A DNA stretch of 64,000 nucleotides from Ustulina deusta (Eukaryota; Ascomycota; Sordariomycetes; Xylariales; Xylariaceae): the NCBI GenBank assembly GCA_023159155.1, contig JAJNNX010000018.1, positions 744,001 through 808,000 on the forward strand. The letters are read 5' to 3'. The notes beneath the pieces were generated by a model. It had not been told where the DNA came from and searched no databases. It was given only the letters and a program-made list of their open reading frames with translations. Position numbers and translations under genes: made by a program. Positions 48,386-60,981 of this stretch are shown here, piece after piece (position 1 is the first letter of the stretch; each line of letters opens with the position of its first letter).

Positions 48386-51300
48386 TTATGCATTGTCACC
48401 CAGGCCTATAATACTCGGTCCCTTGGCTTGGATGCTATTCCTTAACTTTCCGAGAATGGCGGTCCGTCTTTCCCGTTTCTCCTTCACAGCCCTTCTCTCG
48501 GCATCCCCGAATCCACTCAGCTTTTTACGTGGTGGTGTGCGGAACATATCCCCGCCGATTCCCGAAATGGAACCTGATAATGAGTGTCGCATGAGGCTGC
48601 CACGCATAGGTGTGGCTTCCCGCGTTGAGCGATCGGGCGAGAATATGGATGAGCCCAATGCCTTCTTCGTGTTGGGCGTGGCGAACGGGGAGCCTTCACG
48701 GCTTCCCGCAGGGCCTGCCGACCCCAGCCGCAATTTGCGCATCTGGTTCTCGAGGACATCGATGTCCCCGCTCCTCTTCTCTACCATGCTCGTCATCTTG
48801 GTGATTGTACGCACAATTGCCTCGATGGTAGGCACAGGCCCCCCTCTACCGCTAACACTATTAGCAGAGACGATCTTAGCCTTCAGCAAAGTCAAGTTTT
48901 CCTCTGCTTGGGCTAGGAGAGATTGGAAGTGACCCAGCTGCCGCCGTAGGTCACTTTGTTGAGCGGCCTGTTCAGCGCTTAGGGGGAGGGCTTGATATGC
49001 AGCCGCTTGTTCTGGATCCAGCCGCGAAGTGATGATTTTCCGAATATCAGCCTGCTTATTGCAGTCGCGGAAAAGCTCTCGCTGTATATCCTGCACTTGT
49101 GTTACCTTTTCCTCCACATCCGTGACCCTGCCTCTATCCAAGGCTTCTCCCAGGACCTGATCAATTATATGTGTCAACTGCCCAATGTCTTGTAAAGTCC
49201 ATTCATCGGGTGACGCAAGATCTTGCTTGGAATGATCATGCGAAGAAAATTCTTTGTGACCATACGTCCATGCTTTGAGTGAACGACAATTGAGACCAAG
49301 GGTGTCGATCATTGAGTTTATATCGCGGTATACAGCCTCTACTTGAGCAGGTATACTATCACCTGCGGGCGGTACAACGCCAGAATGTGCAATAAATTCG
49401 TCCAGTTCTAGCGTCGGTTCAATCTCCGTCCTGATAATTTGTTGCACGGCATCATCCTCTTGGTCGACGAGCAACTGCGCTTCCTCTGCCTCTTTCTTAG
49501 CCTTAGCTTTTCGCTGTTGTTCCATAACAACGTTCTCAAGGGCGACGTCTCGACCCACAATAGAGCTATTCAGACGCGATTGTGCCTGTTTCCTGGAAGC
49601 GACAAGTATCTGTGAGGCCATTCCTGGGGCACTAAACGATCGCTGATCATTGCTTGACATTCTCGGCGGTATTGCACCTCGCACAGGACTAGGAGAACGC
49701 GGGCTGACAGGATTGGGTTGGGGGAATATGGGGGCATTGTTACTCAGAAAAATGCTTCGCCTTTCAGGCTCAGGGCGAGAGATAGTGGAATAGCTTCCTC
49801 CTAACCCGTCATCAAATGAACCCTGAGGTGTAAAGCCAGGTGTTCGATTCGCGCCAGTCGACGATGGACTGAGATCCTTGGCAACGTCGACACCACTACC
49901 TTCACTACCAGCTTCGGTAACTGCTTCGTCCGCCAGGTCGTCGTCATCTTCACTATCGGAGACAGGGGGGAGATTGGTAGGAAATTTAAATCCGGAGGTT
50001 ACAGCAGAAGACTGTGGAGCAATCGGTAACACCGAGAGCTTATTTTCATAGGCTTTAGGTTCTTTGACGGGATCTGGAGGGAGAGGTGCGTCATCTGCTA
50101 GTTTAGACTCTGCGAATGCTCCTGGAAGAGGGGGAAGTTTGTTAGCGTATGCCTTTTTATTTTTTATTGGATCCGGTGGTAAGGGCGCGTCGCTCGCGGC
50201 TTTCGATTTTACAATTTGTCCGGGGAGAGGCGGTAACGGGGCGCTGTAGGCAGCCTTGTTTCTCACGGGATCGGGTGGCAATGGTGCATCACTAGGTACT
50301 ATCGCCTTACTTATCGGAGCAACGGTTTCCTTTGGGTTTGTAGTTGATGTAGGAGAGTCCGGGGGTAACGGTAGATCCTCAGCGCTAGACTGGATGTTCT
50401 TCACGTCGCCATTGTCTGTAGAGGAGGTAGATGAGAATGATGAATCTTCAAATGGGTAAGTAGCCTTACTAGTGGATTCTGGGGGCAGAGGAGCTTCCGC
50501 TGGAGCTATTGTTTGTGGCTGTGGAGGCTCAACTGCGGACGCCTTCGGGGGAGGTTTGCCAAAAATGCTGCCAGAAGAGCTTGACGGGAAGCCGAATGGC
50601 GCACTACTTGCTGGCTGTGATGATGGCTGCGAAAAGAACTTGGTCGCTGATGGCGTACTAGTAGGTGTTGTCGACTCTACATTCGTATTCGATAGCGGCT
50701 TTCCAAACAGCCCTTGGCCTCCAGCGAAACTATTGCTCGTTGCATTTGCCGCCTCACCTATCGAAGAAGTAAAGCCTGTGCCGAAAATCGATTTATCCGC
50801 CCCGGTTGCAATTTTCACATCGCCATTCTCTGCTTTGGTGTCAGGTTTGAAACTCGATTCCAATTTGAATGGTTGTGATCCAAAGGGATTCCCAGAGGCA
50901 ACGTCTGATTTGGAGCTTGGGGGTGGGAACGAGGTATTGGTGTCAGTATCCATAGCAGCTTCAGGAATACCCGAGTTTGCCGAGGCAAATATGTTGGGTT
51001 GATTTGCACTTGCATTTGACCCCAGAGCCGCAAATCCTCCTTGATTGGCAAAGGAAGAGAAGGCGTTGTTACTTGTTGCGCTCCCAAAAGGTGCAGATGT
51101 TCCGCTGGAAGTATTATTAAAACCAACCTGGCCAAAAGCTGGTGTGCTTGTTGAGGCGCCTCCAGCCCCCCATACCGACGTCTTTGCGCCTAGAACTGTC
51201 GACTGTCCGAATGAAGGTGTTGTAGATGCTACGTTGCTCGCACCGAAGGTGGATGAACCAAAGACAGATTTCGAGGCACTGCCGCTTCCGAAACTGGGAG

Positions 51301-52889
51301 AGCCAAATGCGTTCGTTCCTGTACCATTGGTAGTTCCTGCGGCATTGCCCCATGGCGAGCTCCGAGTCCCAATTGCCGTAGGGCCGCCAAAAGCAGGTGC
51401 CGTCGACACGGGTACGGTTCCAAAAGGCGAGGGATTTGATGTCGCAGAAAACGTGGGCTGAATGGTTTGTGCTATTGACGTCGAGGCAGATTCGGCATTA
51501 CCAGTCTCAACAGCAGAAAGGCCGGGGTACGTAGTTCCTCCTCGGATTGATTCTGAATACACAACCCACCAGACGGACAGTATACCCTGCTCATTTAGAA
51601 CCCAGTACCCCGGCAAAGGGCCGGGTGACAAATCCTGTTCATCTGTAGGAATGGGTTTATATACTTTATCCTTACTAGACAAATCTAAAGAGACACCTAT
51701 AGCGGCAGGGTTTTCAAGGCTCTCAATGTCCTCGCCCATAGGCAATGCGGCACGCTTGGAATCATCGGCCAGCTCGATGTTTGTGAATACATTCACGGGC
51801 CCATTGGGGGAGAGTGGTGTTTTTGATCGAGCAAGGAGTCCAATATCGGGGACTGCACTTGAAGAAAAGATGAGGAGATCTTGAAGGTTCGGAGGGAAAT
51901 CTTTAAGTCGAAGAGCCGTGTGATGAGGAACTTTTTCCGCCGTGTAAGGATCAACCGGGTCGTTCAGCCCCTGGTATTGGAAACTTTGGCCCTGTCTTGT
52001 AATCAAATGACACTTCGTTTTGGGTCCATTCGAAGTAGACACGTGAAAGACTAGGAACAGATGGTTCTCAAGCCAAACGATGGCGGAGACTATATGACAT
52101 CAGTGCGCGCCGCGAATGGACCTGGGTGTGAAACTTACCATAATAGCTAGGATCCAGCTCAGGCGGCCTTGGAATCTCAGCTTTGACATCACCCTCAGGC
52201 GTCAACTGGCATATTGTGCCGTCACCCAGGCCAGCTACTAGCTGCTTCCCCAAGTTGCTCCATGCGACACAGCTAACCTGCTCTCTCAGGATTTGACTGT
52301 TGCCTTTGAACACAAAATTGCGTTCCTTAAAGTTGGCCATCAGAAGCTTCCCTTCATTTGTGACAACCGCACACAACTCTGCCCTCTCCGGACGGGGGTT
52401 GGGAACCAGGGCTCGCAGAGATTCGCCATTGGTGGGAATCTCAAATGCGGACTGAGTCGTGCCCTGCTGGAAGGCATCAACATCGTAAACAGCTAAGCCG
52501 CCACCTTGTTCTGCAGATAAGATCAGGTGGGCCTCATCGGCGGAAAAGGCGAGTTGGCATATGCGTATGGGCAAAGGAATCTGTAACTGGGGCGTAAAAG
52601 GACGGACTTCGCTATCGCCGTTTTTGGGAGCCTCGAAGGCCTTTCGGACGGCATCTGTGGAGGCCACAACGACAGCATCGGGACGGGCAGCGGCGACAAG
52701 ACCTTTGCGCGAGGCAATACTCATGAGTGAAGCATTTGGGGCGGGAGGTGGCGACCATGGCGTCGACAGGCGCAACTTGGCATCGCCAGCCAGAGACAGA
52801 AAACCTAAACCTTCGGTCTGCACTTCAGGGAGAGCTGGGCCCTGCGAGATGCTAGCCGCTCCAGCGTTGCCGAAGCTGTTGAAGGCCAT
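48386..52889 (-). CDS. NUP159: nucleoporin Nup159 (Nup214 homologue)
   Basis: Two exons, 52889-52139 and 52089-48386, give about 1484 residues. Nup159 sits on the cytoplasmic face of the nuclear pore and anchors Dbp5 for mRNA export. The N-terminal part (to about 430) is the beta-propeller (RICQLAFSADEAHLILSAEQ, VSCVAWSNLGKQLVAGLGDG, and VSAIVWLENHLFLVFH across the splice). Residues of about 455-790 carry many FG and SFG/PSFG dipeptides. A Pro-rich block then repeats DAPLPPDP and PLPPLPG (about 50060-50300). The C-terminal third has helical, coiled-coil-like segments (QDIQRELFRDCNKQADIRKI, QSLLAQAEENLTLLKAKIV), matching the Nup82-complex-binding end of yeast Nup159. It ends in a basic region. 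Confidence 0.9.
50060..50300 (-). repeat. degenerate proline-rich protein repeat within NUP159
   Basis: Three close copies of DAPLPPDP followed by a charged segment with AY (VRNKAAY, IKNKKAY, VKEPKAY), alternating with PLPPLPG or a derived form. Weaker relatives (EAPLPPES, DLPLPPDSP) lie further towards the N-terminus. The spacing is about 36 residues per full unit. Confidence 0.8.
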
Positions 52890-53716
52890 GGCGACAGCTA
52901 GGAGAAGTGCCCCCGGCAGCGCAGTCTAACAAGCATATACAGGTTATGGTGGTGGAAGAAGATGGTGGAAGAGGATACTGGCTCTCGGGCCAAGCTGTTA
53001 GAGCAATCGTCGTAATCGCGACGGTCGCGTTGTTACTACGCGAGTAAGGTATCTTTCTCGGAATGACGCGACAGCACAGGCACACGAAGCGGTATCCGAT
53101 ACAGACAAGTTGTCGATTAAATACTGGCGGCAGCCGTGGTGTGGTAGTTTAAGAGTTTGATACCGGTAGACGCGACTGAGCGGTGATGGTTGAAAGCAGC
53201 TGCAGTAAAAATGCAAACTAGGTACCTAACCCCGGTTGCACTGGAGCCGCTGGTCGTATGGGTAACGTAGGTACCTGTTTCTACATGTATAGGGACACAA
53301 AACTCGATTGCGCAGAATGTATAGATCAGTACTTTTCTAGTCCGATCTCCGGCTAGTTCAAGCTAGAGATACTTTAAAAATACATAATCGCGGGTCTCTT
53401 CTGCATGTATATGTGGGGCAGGCATCGATCTAGGTAGAGGTATGATCCAATCGAAGGGAGAGTCGCTCTCCAGCAGGCAGGTCGTGCGTAGCTTGGGGGA
53501 CAAGGCAGCTAGCTCTTGGTCGTAAGCTCGCCCTCACATCACATCAAGCATCAAACGACACACATAGACATCCTACCTACACGTCGTCCACCTCTTCTAA
53601 CCAACCACACCAGCAACGACCTCCCATCACAACAAGCACGGCTTGCCGACTATACTCTCGATCACAACCCACAACCCCTTGTTCACCGACTCCCGCCATA
53701 ACTTGACAACGCCGGT
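52890..53716. other. divergent promoter region
   Basis: Lies between NUP159 (-) and PUP1 (+). Contains CTAGGTACCTAACC and GTAGGTACCTG words (53218-53275). A CACACC/ACCACC-rich leader precedes PUP1. No gene seen. Confidence 0.4.
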
Positions 53717-54594
53717 ATGCCTGGCTTTGATTTCTCAAACTACAACCGCAATGCGGCACTGCACGCACGAGGCGTACCTTTGCCCAAAGCCACCAGCACA
53801 GGAACCACCATCGTCGGATGCATATATGATGGCGGCGTTGTGGTAGGTTCCTGCTTCAAAACCCCCCTCCTCGCCATTTCTGCTCTGACGTAGTTCCCTA
53901 GATTGCGGCCGATACCCGAGCCACGAGCGGCCCCATCGTTGCCGATAAGAACTGCGAGAAGCTTCACTACATTTCTCCCCAGATCTGGTGCGCTGGTGCC
54001 GGTACCGCCGCCGATACCGAGTTCACCACAGCCCTCATCTCTTCCCAGCTTGAGCTGCACTCCCTCTCTACTGGTCGCAAGCCTCGCGTCGTCACTTGCA
54101 TGACCCTCCTCAAACAACACCTATTCCGTTACCAGGGCCATATCGGAGCCTATCTAGTCGTCGCTGGCGTCGACCCTACTGGGACTCATCTCTTTACTGT
54201 TCACGCCCATGGCAGTACCGATAAACTTCCCTATGTCACCATGGGTTCCGGTTCATTAGCCGCCATGTCTGTCTTCGAGTCCCAGTGGAAGCCTAACTGC
54301 ACTAAGGAAGACGCCATGAACTTCTGTTCGCTGGCTATCCAAGCCGGTATCTTCAACGACCTGGGTTCAGGATCTAATGTTGACATGGCTGTCATCACAC
54401 CCGACAAGACCACATTACACCGTGGATTCGTGAAACCCAATGAGCGTAGCCAGAAGCTGAAGAATTACAAGTTCAAGCGCGGCACTACGGCAGTACTAAA
54501 CGAGAAAATCATCACCAAGGATGATGTTGGCAAGTATGTCAGTGTCCATGAGCTAGAAGCAACAGGCGAGGAAAGGATGGACATCGACCCTTGA
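53717..54594 (+). CDS. PUP1: 20S proteasome beta-2 subunit (trypsin-like)
   Basis: Two exons, 53717-53842 and 53902-54594, give 272 residues. This subunit supplies the trypsin-like activity of the 20S core. The propeptide is residues 1-29 and ends STG; the catalytic Thr30 starts [11 protein letters not shown]. The active-site partners are visible: the Asp of VIAADTRAT and the Lys of [23 protein letters not shown], the GSGS stretch followed by AAM, and [10 protein letters not shown] with a following Asp complete the Ntn-hydrolase fold. The long C-terminal arm ([18 protein letters not shown]), which wraps the neighbouring beta-3 subunit, is typical of beta-2. The intron sits within DGGVV-IAADTR. 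Confidence 0.95.
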
Positions 54595-57155
54595 AAGCAC
54601 GAATGTCATAGAATCAATGCGGCAGCTGTATCATTACCTTTCCTGCTGTAATACAAAGACTTGATGATCATTACCCTCTGGACGTCCTCGTATAATATCT
54701 CAACCCCTTCTAGCTCCCCGTTTAGGTACAAACCTTGTTGCAGGTGTTTTTAGCATCATGCGGTAAACAGGGGGAGCTGCAAAGATTAGAGGTTTCTAGA
54801 CATGTCCTTTCATAAGGCACCTGCCTACCGTTCTTCAAGGTCGGCAGCCCACAACCACAGTGGTTCGTTCACTTTGTTAAAAAAGGATCCGCCCAGATAG
54901 CACATGTGTCCCTCCAAACTTAATTTGATTAATCACAGCTGTTGACCTTGGGTTGGCTGAATTCGTTCCCACACTAAGATCGTTGAATGCGAAACTCTTA
55001 AAAATAGGAAGTTCTCTTGGCCAGGTACAATATGAGCAGTCTTGACAGTAGGTCTCATACAAGACCAAAGCTTGTAGAAAAGGAACATTGGAATCTACCT
55101 AGTATGATGTGTATGCGAAGATGGTACCTACATGGGGTATACCTAACCCAGGTAGGTACATACCTAGGTACCTAAGGTGTGCAGTAGGTACCTAAATGAA
55201 TGTCATGCATATACCAGATGTATCATACCGAAATCCATTCCTGACAGTGGAAACCCAAGACATTTTATTTGTAACTTAAGATACCACCTAGGTTGTTGCA
55301 GATAATGTTGTTCCAACTTTCCCTGTCCCTCGGGACGCTGCCGTCATGCGAGTAGTTGATTCTAATATCAAAAATTATTACCACCTCTAGTTATTAATAT
55401 CAATGCCTCTACCAAGTACAACGCCCACCTGCTGGCTCGGGCGATGCTCACTAGACCCTTATTTAACAATAAGAAACCGAGTAACAGTTATCAAGGTTTC
55501 ATTATGGTAATGTGGTTGTCGATTTTGTAGTTAATCGGGATTGGTGAAGGGTATGGATAAACGCGTTGTGCTACTGTTATTCAACTTACTTGTAGCATCT
55601 TCAACTTGTAGGGAGAATTATGTATGTATGACTTAAAATGACCGTTAAATAAAGGATCACCGAGGTTTTTATCATAAGCCCGTTCCATCAGATTACAATA
55701 ATCCATGTTGTATCACTATAAGGTCAAGATAGCTATGACATACCGGTATCCCTCTTGTTAGCGCATACATACAAACTACAGAGAGAGAGATTCGGGCCGA
55801 CTCCTAGATAAAGCCGCGTGACATGAAAAGATACTTATATGGGTCGAACGTGCATCTGGATTGTATTCTCTCATCTCCTCTATCTGGCCAAATATCCACT
55901 TATAAGATTATTAGGAGGAAGCCTTTACCTCCTGCATGCTTAGTAGTGTCTTGTCTAGTGTGATGGAGCCTGTAAATCTACCTAATCTTAACTACACTAC
56001 ATATGTAGTTACTTATTACGTAGCACAAAGTATAGTGTAGCAAGTAGGTATCTACTATCTAGGACAGATGATGACTTGGCTAGGGATGAAATGATTTACT
56101 GAAACGAATAGAAAAATTTGGAGGATCACGATGCTAGCACATCATGACTAAAACTGAGAACCCCAAAATCTGCCAATCTTCAGCCGCATTTCCCCAACCT
56201 CCCCCACATTCAACAACTCTCAGCTTCCCCATGATTCGTGCCTTAGCTCGTGAAGTCGCCTTCTAGTCTAGCTATTGGTCCTTCTCTCCCCACTCGCTGA
56301 CTGTTGGATACCTACATATCCTACTTAGATCATACAGTATAAAACCCAGTATACACTATGAAACCCCGGCAGAGCCCCGGCTTGCCCAGCCTACCTATCC
56401 AATTACACGACATCACGCAGCCTTTTCAGTACACTACCTACAATTCCGACATGTACAGTACGTTTCCTTTACGAAACGCGATTAAGTATACACGCTACAT
56501 GAGAAACTGAAAGTGAATAGGATAAGCGTCTTCTCCAGTATACCCACTTGCCCACCTACCTACATATGTAGGTAGATACTGTGCCTACTTAGTATATGCC
56601 TAACCTACCTCACTATGTACGTCGCAACTTAGGTATGTACTGCAATAACATAATACCTACAGGTAGGTGAACCTATCGTTGTCACGCTAGAGTCGTACCA
56701 CGTTCCCGCAAGCCACGAGGGACCCGGGGATCACCTGCAGATGGCCGTTGACGTAGTTGGCAGGTAAGAAACATGAAAACAAGGCCATTACAATGGCGTG
56801 TTCCGTCGCGGGCGCTACTACACGGCAGGACTGTCCCTCCCTAGGATCCAGGCATTGGGGAGCAGATCTGTACCTGAATGAAGTTAGACACGCTATAACA
56901 AACTCGTACTGTGAGGTTAAATAGGAGCAATTGTGCGGAATTGCTTGCGATGGACTCAATTGCCTCCTATCAGCCCATATATCTTTTCTTGTCCTCCCTC
57001 ACACCCTCACTCTCCCTCTCCTATCCTATCATCCAGTTCGCAATACCAGTTCGCAATACCAGTTCGCAATACCAGTTCGCAATACCAGTTCGCAATACCA
57101 GTTCGCAATACCAGTTCCTTCCGGTTGCTGGCAACAACTTTCTCTGGTCGATTCA
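54595..57155. other. longest gene-free stretch of the window, promoter of the trehalase gene
   Basis: About 2.5 kb without a supported gene, AT-rich. It carries the densest group of TACCTAGGTA/GGTACCTA words (55120-55200, 56555-56670) and ends with a 13-bp tandem repeat. Three overlapping frames cross that repeat in all registers and are not taken as coding. Confidence 0.45.
57034..57117. repeat. 13-bp perfect tandem repeat, six copies plus a part copy
   Basis: Unit CAGTTCGCAATAC, six identical head-to-tail copies (57034-57111) followed by CAGTTC. It ends 39 bases before the trehalase start codon, so it lies in the 5' leader or core promoter. There are no spacers, so it is not a CRISPR array. 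Confidence 0.95.
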
Positions 57156-59835
57156 ATGCAACGTCTGGCTGCCACCGCCGCCGTGCTTCTTGCCGGCGTT
57201 TCGCCAGCACGGGCGCTCTTTCGGAACGGCTCGACCTTCGCGCCATGTGATTCACCCATATATTGCAATGGAGAGCTCCTTAAACAGGTCGAGTTGGCTC
57301 GGCCGTTCTCCGACTCGAAGACATTCGTAGACCTGTGAGAATGGCTTCCCACAACTGAAAATGCGTCGATTTCGGCTCACTAATACGATCATAGGCCGAC
57401 AAAGCTTCCCCTGGATCAGGTTATAGCGGCTTTCGAAAAATTGGCCAAGCCTCTCAGCAACAACACCGAGCTGCATGAGTTTCTGTCCACGTACTTTGGA
57501 GAGGCCGGCTCAGAGCTCGAAGCCGTACCTGCCGATCAATTAAAGACCGACCCTGTCTTCCTCAACGGAATCAAAGATTCGGTGGTCAAGCAGTTTGTGG
57601 AGAAGGTCATTGACATTTGGCCCGACTTGACGAGGAAATATGTTGATGCCGAGAGGTGTGATGGCTGTGTTAATAGCTACATCCCTATAAATCGCACCTG
57701 TAAGTACTATTCACGTATTTCGCTCGACGGCTAGAGCGAATTTCGAGGACTATCTCTCATCACCATCCCCCCCACCCCACAAAGATTTCACCGAGGACGG
57801 GAGTTGCTGACTCTTGATTCTAAAGTTGTCGTCGCCGGAGGTCGCTTCCGAGAGCCTTACTACTGGGATTCTTTCTGGATCTTAGAAGGCTTGTTGAGAA
57901 CAGGAGGTAGCTTTACTGAAATTTCACGGTACGTCAGTATCGTAAATATACACCCATAATCATATATAAGATATGCTGACACAGCGAGTAGGAACATAAT
58001 TGAGAACTTTCTTGATTTTGTTGAACAATTTGGCTTTGTTCCCAACGGCGCTCGGATCTACTACCTAAATCGATCTCAACCCCCCGTCCTGACGCAGAGT
58101 AAGGAATTCCAAGGCTCGTTTTCTTCTCGATTTGGCCACTTTGGAAGCAGAGACTCTCCTTTTCGGGCTAGAATCATGTCTTACACGCTTTCTACGCTTT
58201 CGAAACACCCATAGATTACGAAAAGGCGATGACTAACTCCGAGTGTTGCAGTGGTCAAGACATATATCGATTATACGAACGACACAAATATCTTGGATCG
58301 CGCCTTGCCGCTTCTGATCAAGGAGCATAACTTCTGGATGACGAACCGGACTGTCCAGGTCACGGCAAATGGCTGCACTCATTATTTAGCCCAGTGAGTC
58401 GCAATTTAAGGATACGAAGATGGTTCAACGGCACTCGCTAACCTTTAACGACGATAGCTACGCCGTCCTTAACTCTGAGCCCCGACCCGAGTCATACCGT
58501 GAAGACTGGGTCACCGCAAACAATAATTCATATTACGCCCAGTCTGGCATCATCTACCCAGAAACACACGCTCTCAATGAATCTGACCAGGCCAGTCTAT
58601 ATGCAAATCTTGCCTCCGGAGCCGAGTCAGGTTGGGATTATAGCAGCCGTTGGATCGCAAATCCGTCTGATGCCGTAAACGACGTTTATTTCCCATTACG
58701 TTCTCTCAACACGGTAAATGTGATAGGCGTCGATGTGAACTCCATACTATATGCTAACGAGATTACTATCGCGGGCTACCTGAGAGACACTGGCGATAAC
58801 ACCGCAGCCGCTGAATTTGAAGAGCTAGCGAAAAATCGGTCTGTTTCTATGTTCGAATTGATGTGGAATGACAAGTACAACAGCTATTTCGACTACAACT
58901 TGACATCCAACGCACAAAATTTGTATATCCCTGCAGACGAGGATACGACAGAGGCACAAAGGGCGGATGCCCCCGACGGCTATCAGGTCTCCTTCAATGC
59001 TGCACAATTCTACCCGTTCTGGCTTGGTGCCGCGCCTAGCCAGCTGAAGAACAACCCTCTCGCTGTCAGAAACATCTACTCACGCGTCGCAAAGCTCTTG
59101 GCTAATAAGGCCGGCGGTATCGCCGCGACGAATCTCAAAACAGGTCAACAGTAAGAGACATCTCATCATAGTTGCTCCTCCCCGTAACGATGACTAGAGT
59201 GAAAAGGCATGAAATTCGACTCCAATGTCTACGCCTCGATGAAAACCGCAACACACAACGAAATGCAAAGACTAACTGTTAGGCTAGATGGGACCAACCG
59301 AGTGTTTGGCCACCGCTTATGTACGCAATAACGAAGGGTCTACTCAACACGCCACCGACCTTCGGGAAAGAGGATCCATACTATATCGAGACACAGGAAT
59401 TGGCTCTATCATTGGCGCAGCGCTATCTCGACAGCACGTTCTGCACGTGGCGGTCAACCGGTGGTTCCACTGACGAATTGCCCCGTCTCAGCGGAATTGA
59501 CGATCCCAAGGCACAAGGAATCATGTTTGAGAAGTACTCAGACGAATCGATCAACGTGGCCGGTGGTGGCGGCGAGTACGAAGTCGTGGAGGGATTCGGG
59601 TGGTCGAACGGCGTGCTTATTTGGGCCGTGGACACCTTCGGTAATAAGCGTAGGTTGCTTGTCTCCTAAGCTATGCGTTCTCCTTGCCCCTTTGCTGACC
59701 ATAGATGTAGTGAAACGCCCGGACTGCGGTGATTTAGAAGCGGCTCATTTGGATTCAGGGGAAATGAAGAGGGCTGTTTTCTTGTCTGATGTCGACGCTC
59801 GATGGACAAAGAAGTTTAGCAGGAAGGCTTCGTAA
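57156..59835 (+). CDS. GH37 alpha,alpha-trehalase with signal peptide
   Basis: Eight exons: 57156-57334, 57395-57699, 57826-57928, 57992-58098, 58252-58393, 58458-59150, 59288-59649 and 59711-59835 (or from 59705), giving about 671 residues. Hydrolyses trehalose to two glucose. The N-terminus MQRLAATAAVLLAGVSPARA is a signal peptide, so the enzyme is extracellular or vacuolar, unlike the cytosolic neutral trehalase with its regulatory region. GH37 signatures are present: VAGGRFREPYYWDSFW (signature 1), RPESYREDW, SGWDYSSRW with the likely catalytic acid Asp, QWDQPSVWPPL (signature 2), FEKYS with the likely catalytic base Glu, and GGGGEYEVVEGFGWSNGV. Several NxS/T sites fit secretion. Signature 2 has SVWPP in place of the usual GWAP. 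Each splice keeps the frame and lands on conserved sequence. Confidence 0.92.
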
Positions 59836-60981
59836 GTGGGCGTTGCTCAGAATGAAATTAGTATATTTTCTTCTCTATCTATATATCCCAAGCGGCCTAG
59901 AGTAGAATAGTATACTGTTGGATAATCACACCCCTTGCTACTAAATACTTGATTATCTTTATTAATCAGTAATTTTCAATCTGGCTATTCCATTTAATCT
60001 CAAGTCCTCACAATCTCTAGATATGTCTACATATATATATGTAAAGGGCTAAAGTCACAAGTGAACAAGCGATCAAAAGCCACAGACTGCATAAGTATGT
60101 ATACCCTCTCCATCGGAGAAGCAAGAGGAAGGAAACCAAACAATGAGCAAACGCGACGGGATATGCAGGAGTTCAGATCTCACGTTCCAGGCCCCCAACA
60201 TAAGCCGGCGTGTTCGCCGGGCTCTTCGTCCGTACTTGTCCATGACCCGACTGATACTTCCGATCTGTCCGCCAACTGGTCTCGAGAACTTGCACCGTCC
60301 CAAAGCACGCGGCCCAGAGGCTGCACCGTGATACACCACGCGTCATAGCTACAACGTCGGGAGGAGGGTAGGAGACTAGACAGACGGAGGAACCCCTGGC
60401 TATCGCATTCGTCAATGGATTTTACGATGTGATGGTTTTTTTCGTGGCCGTCCCGTCCGGGATTAATAGTTCTTTGCACTCACTACCTACCTACCTAGAA
60501 GAAACCTTCGGCGCCTTATGTTTAAGCCGATTCCGTTATTTATTATTGTCTATTGTGACCTTTATATAAACCTCCTCTTGAGTAAGTAGTCAACTATTGA
60601 AACATGCCGGTCTCAAGAAGTGTTTCCTCACGCTTCACCTGTGTATTAATAGGATGAGTCTACGCAGAAATCTCGAGAACACCGAACTCCAATATCACAA
60701 TTTACAACAGGTGGCCAAACCTAGAATCTTTCTATCAAACCTAGGCACGCTTTCACATGTCATCATGATAACAGGTAGTGATAGAAACTAATCGAGTTTT
60801 GGACTCCGGCTTTTAAGCGCTGTAGACTTCAACAATAATAGAAACACGATTAAACCGATTTGTAAACTCTGTAGAAATACCCAACTCCATTAAATGCACA
60901 ACTATCAAAACTCAACACCGGGCCTACCCACCTACCTATTCTACACTGACAAGGACACTTGTTCTGAAGATGCGTTATGTG
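59836..60981. other. intergenic region, convergent 3' ends
   Basis: About 1.1 kb between the 3' ends of trehalase (+) and ERV46 (-). Starts with an AT-rich stretch (TATCTATATATCC). Short overlapping frames at 60061-60479 on both strands have no family support. Confidence 0.4.

Noticed and set aside
50472..51461. Plus-strand frames opposite the FG region of NUP159
   Set aside because: Shadows of the repetitive FG/Ser/Pro coding sequence.
57034..57117. CRISPR-like array
   Set aside because: Copies are directly adjacent with no spacers, in a eukaryotic promoter region.
60061..60479. Overlapping frames of 60-99 codons on both strands
   Set aside because: Mutually incompatible, with no conserved motif.
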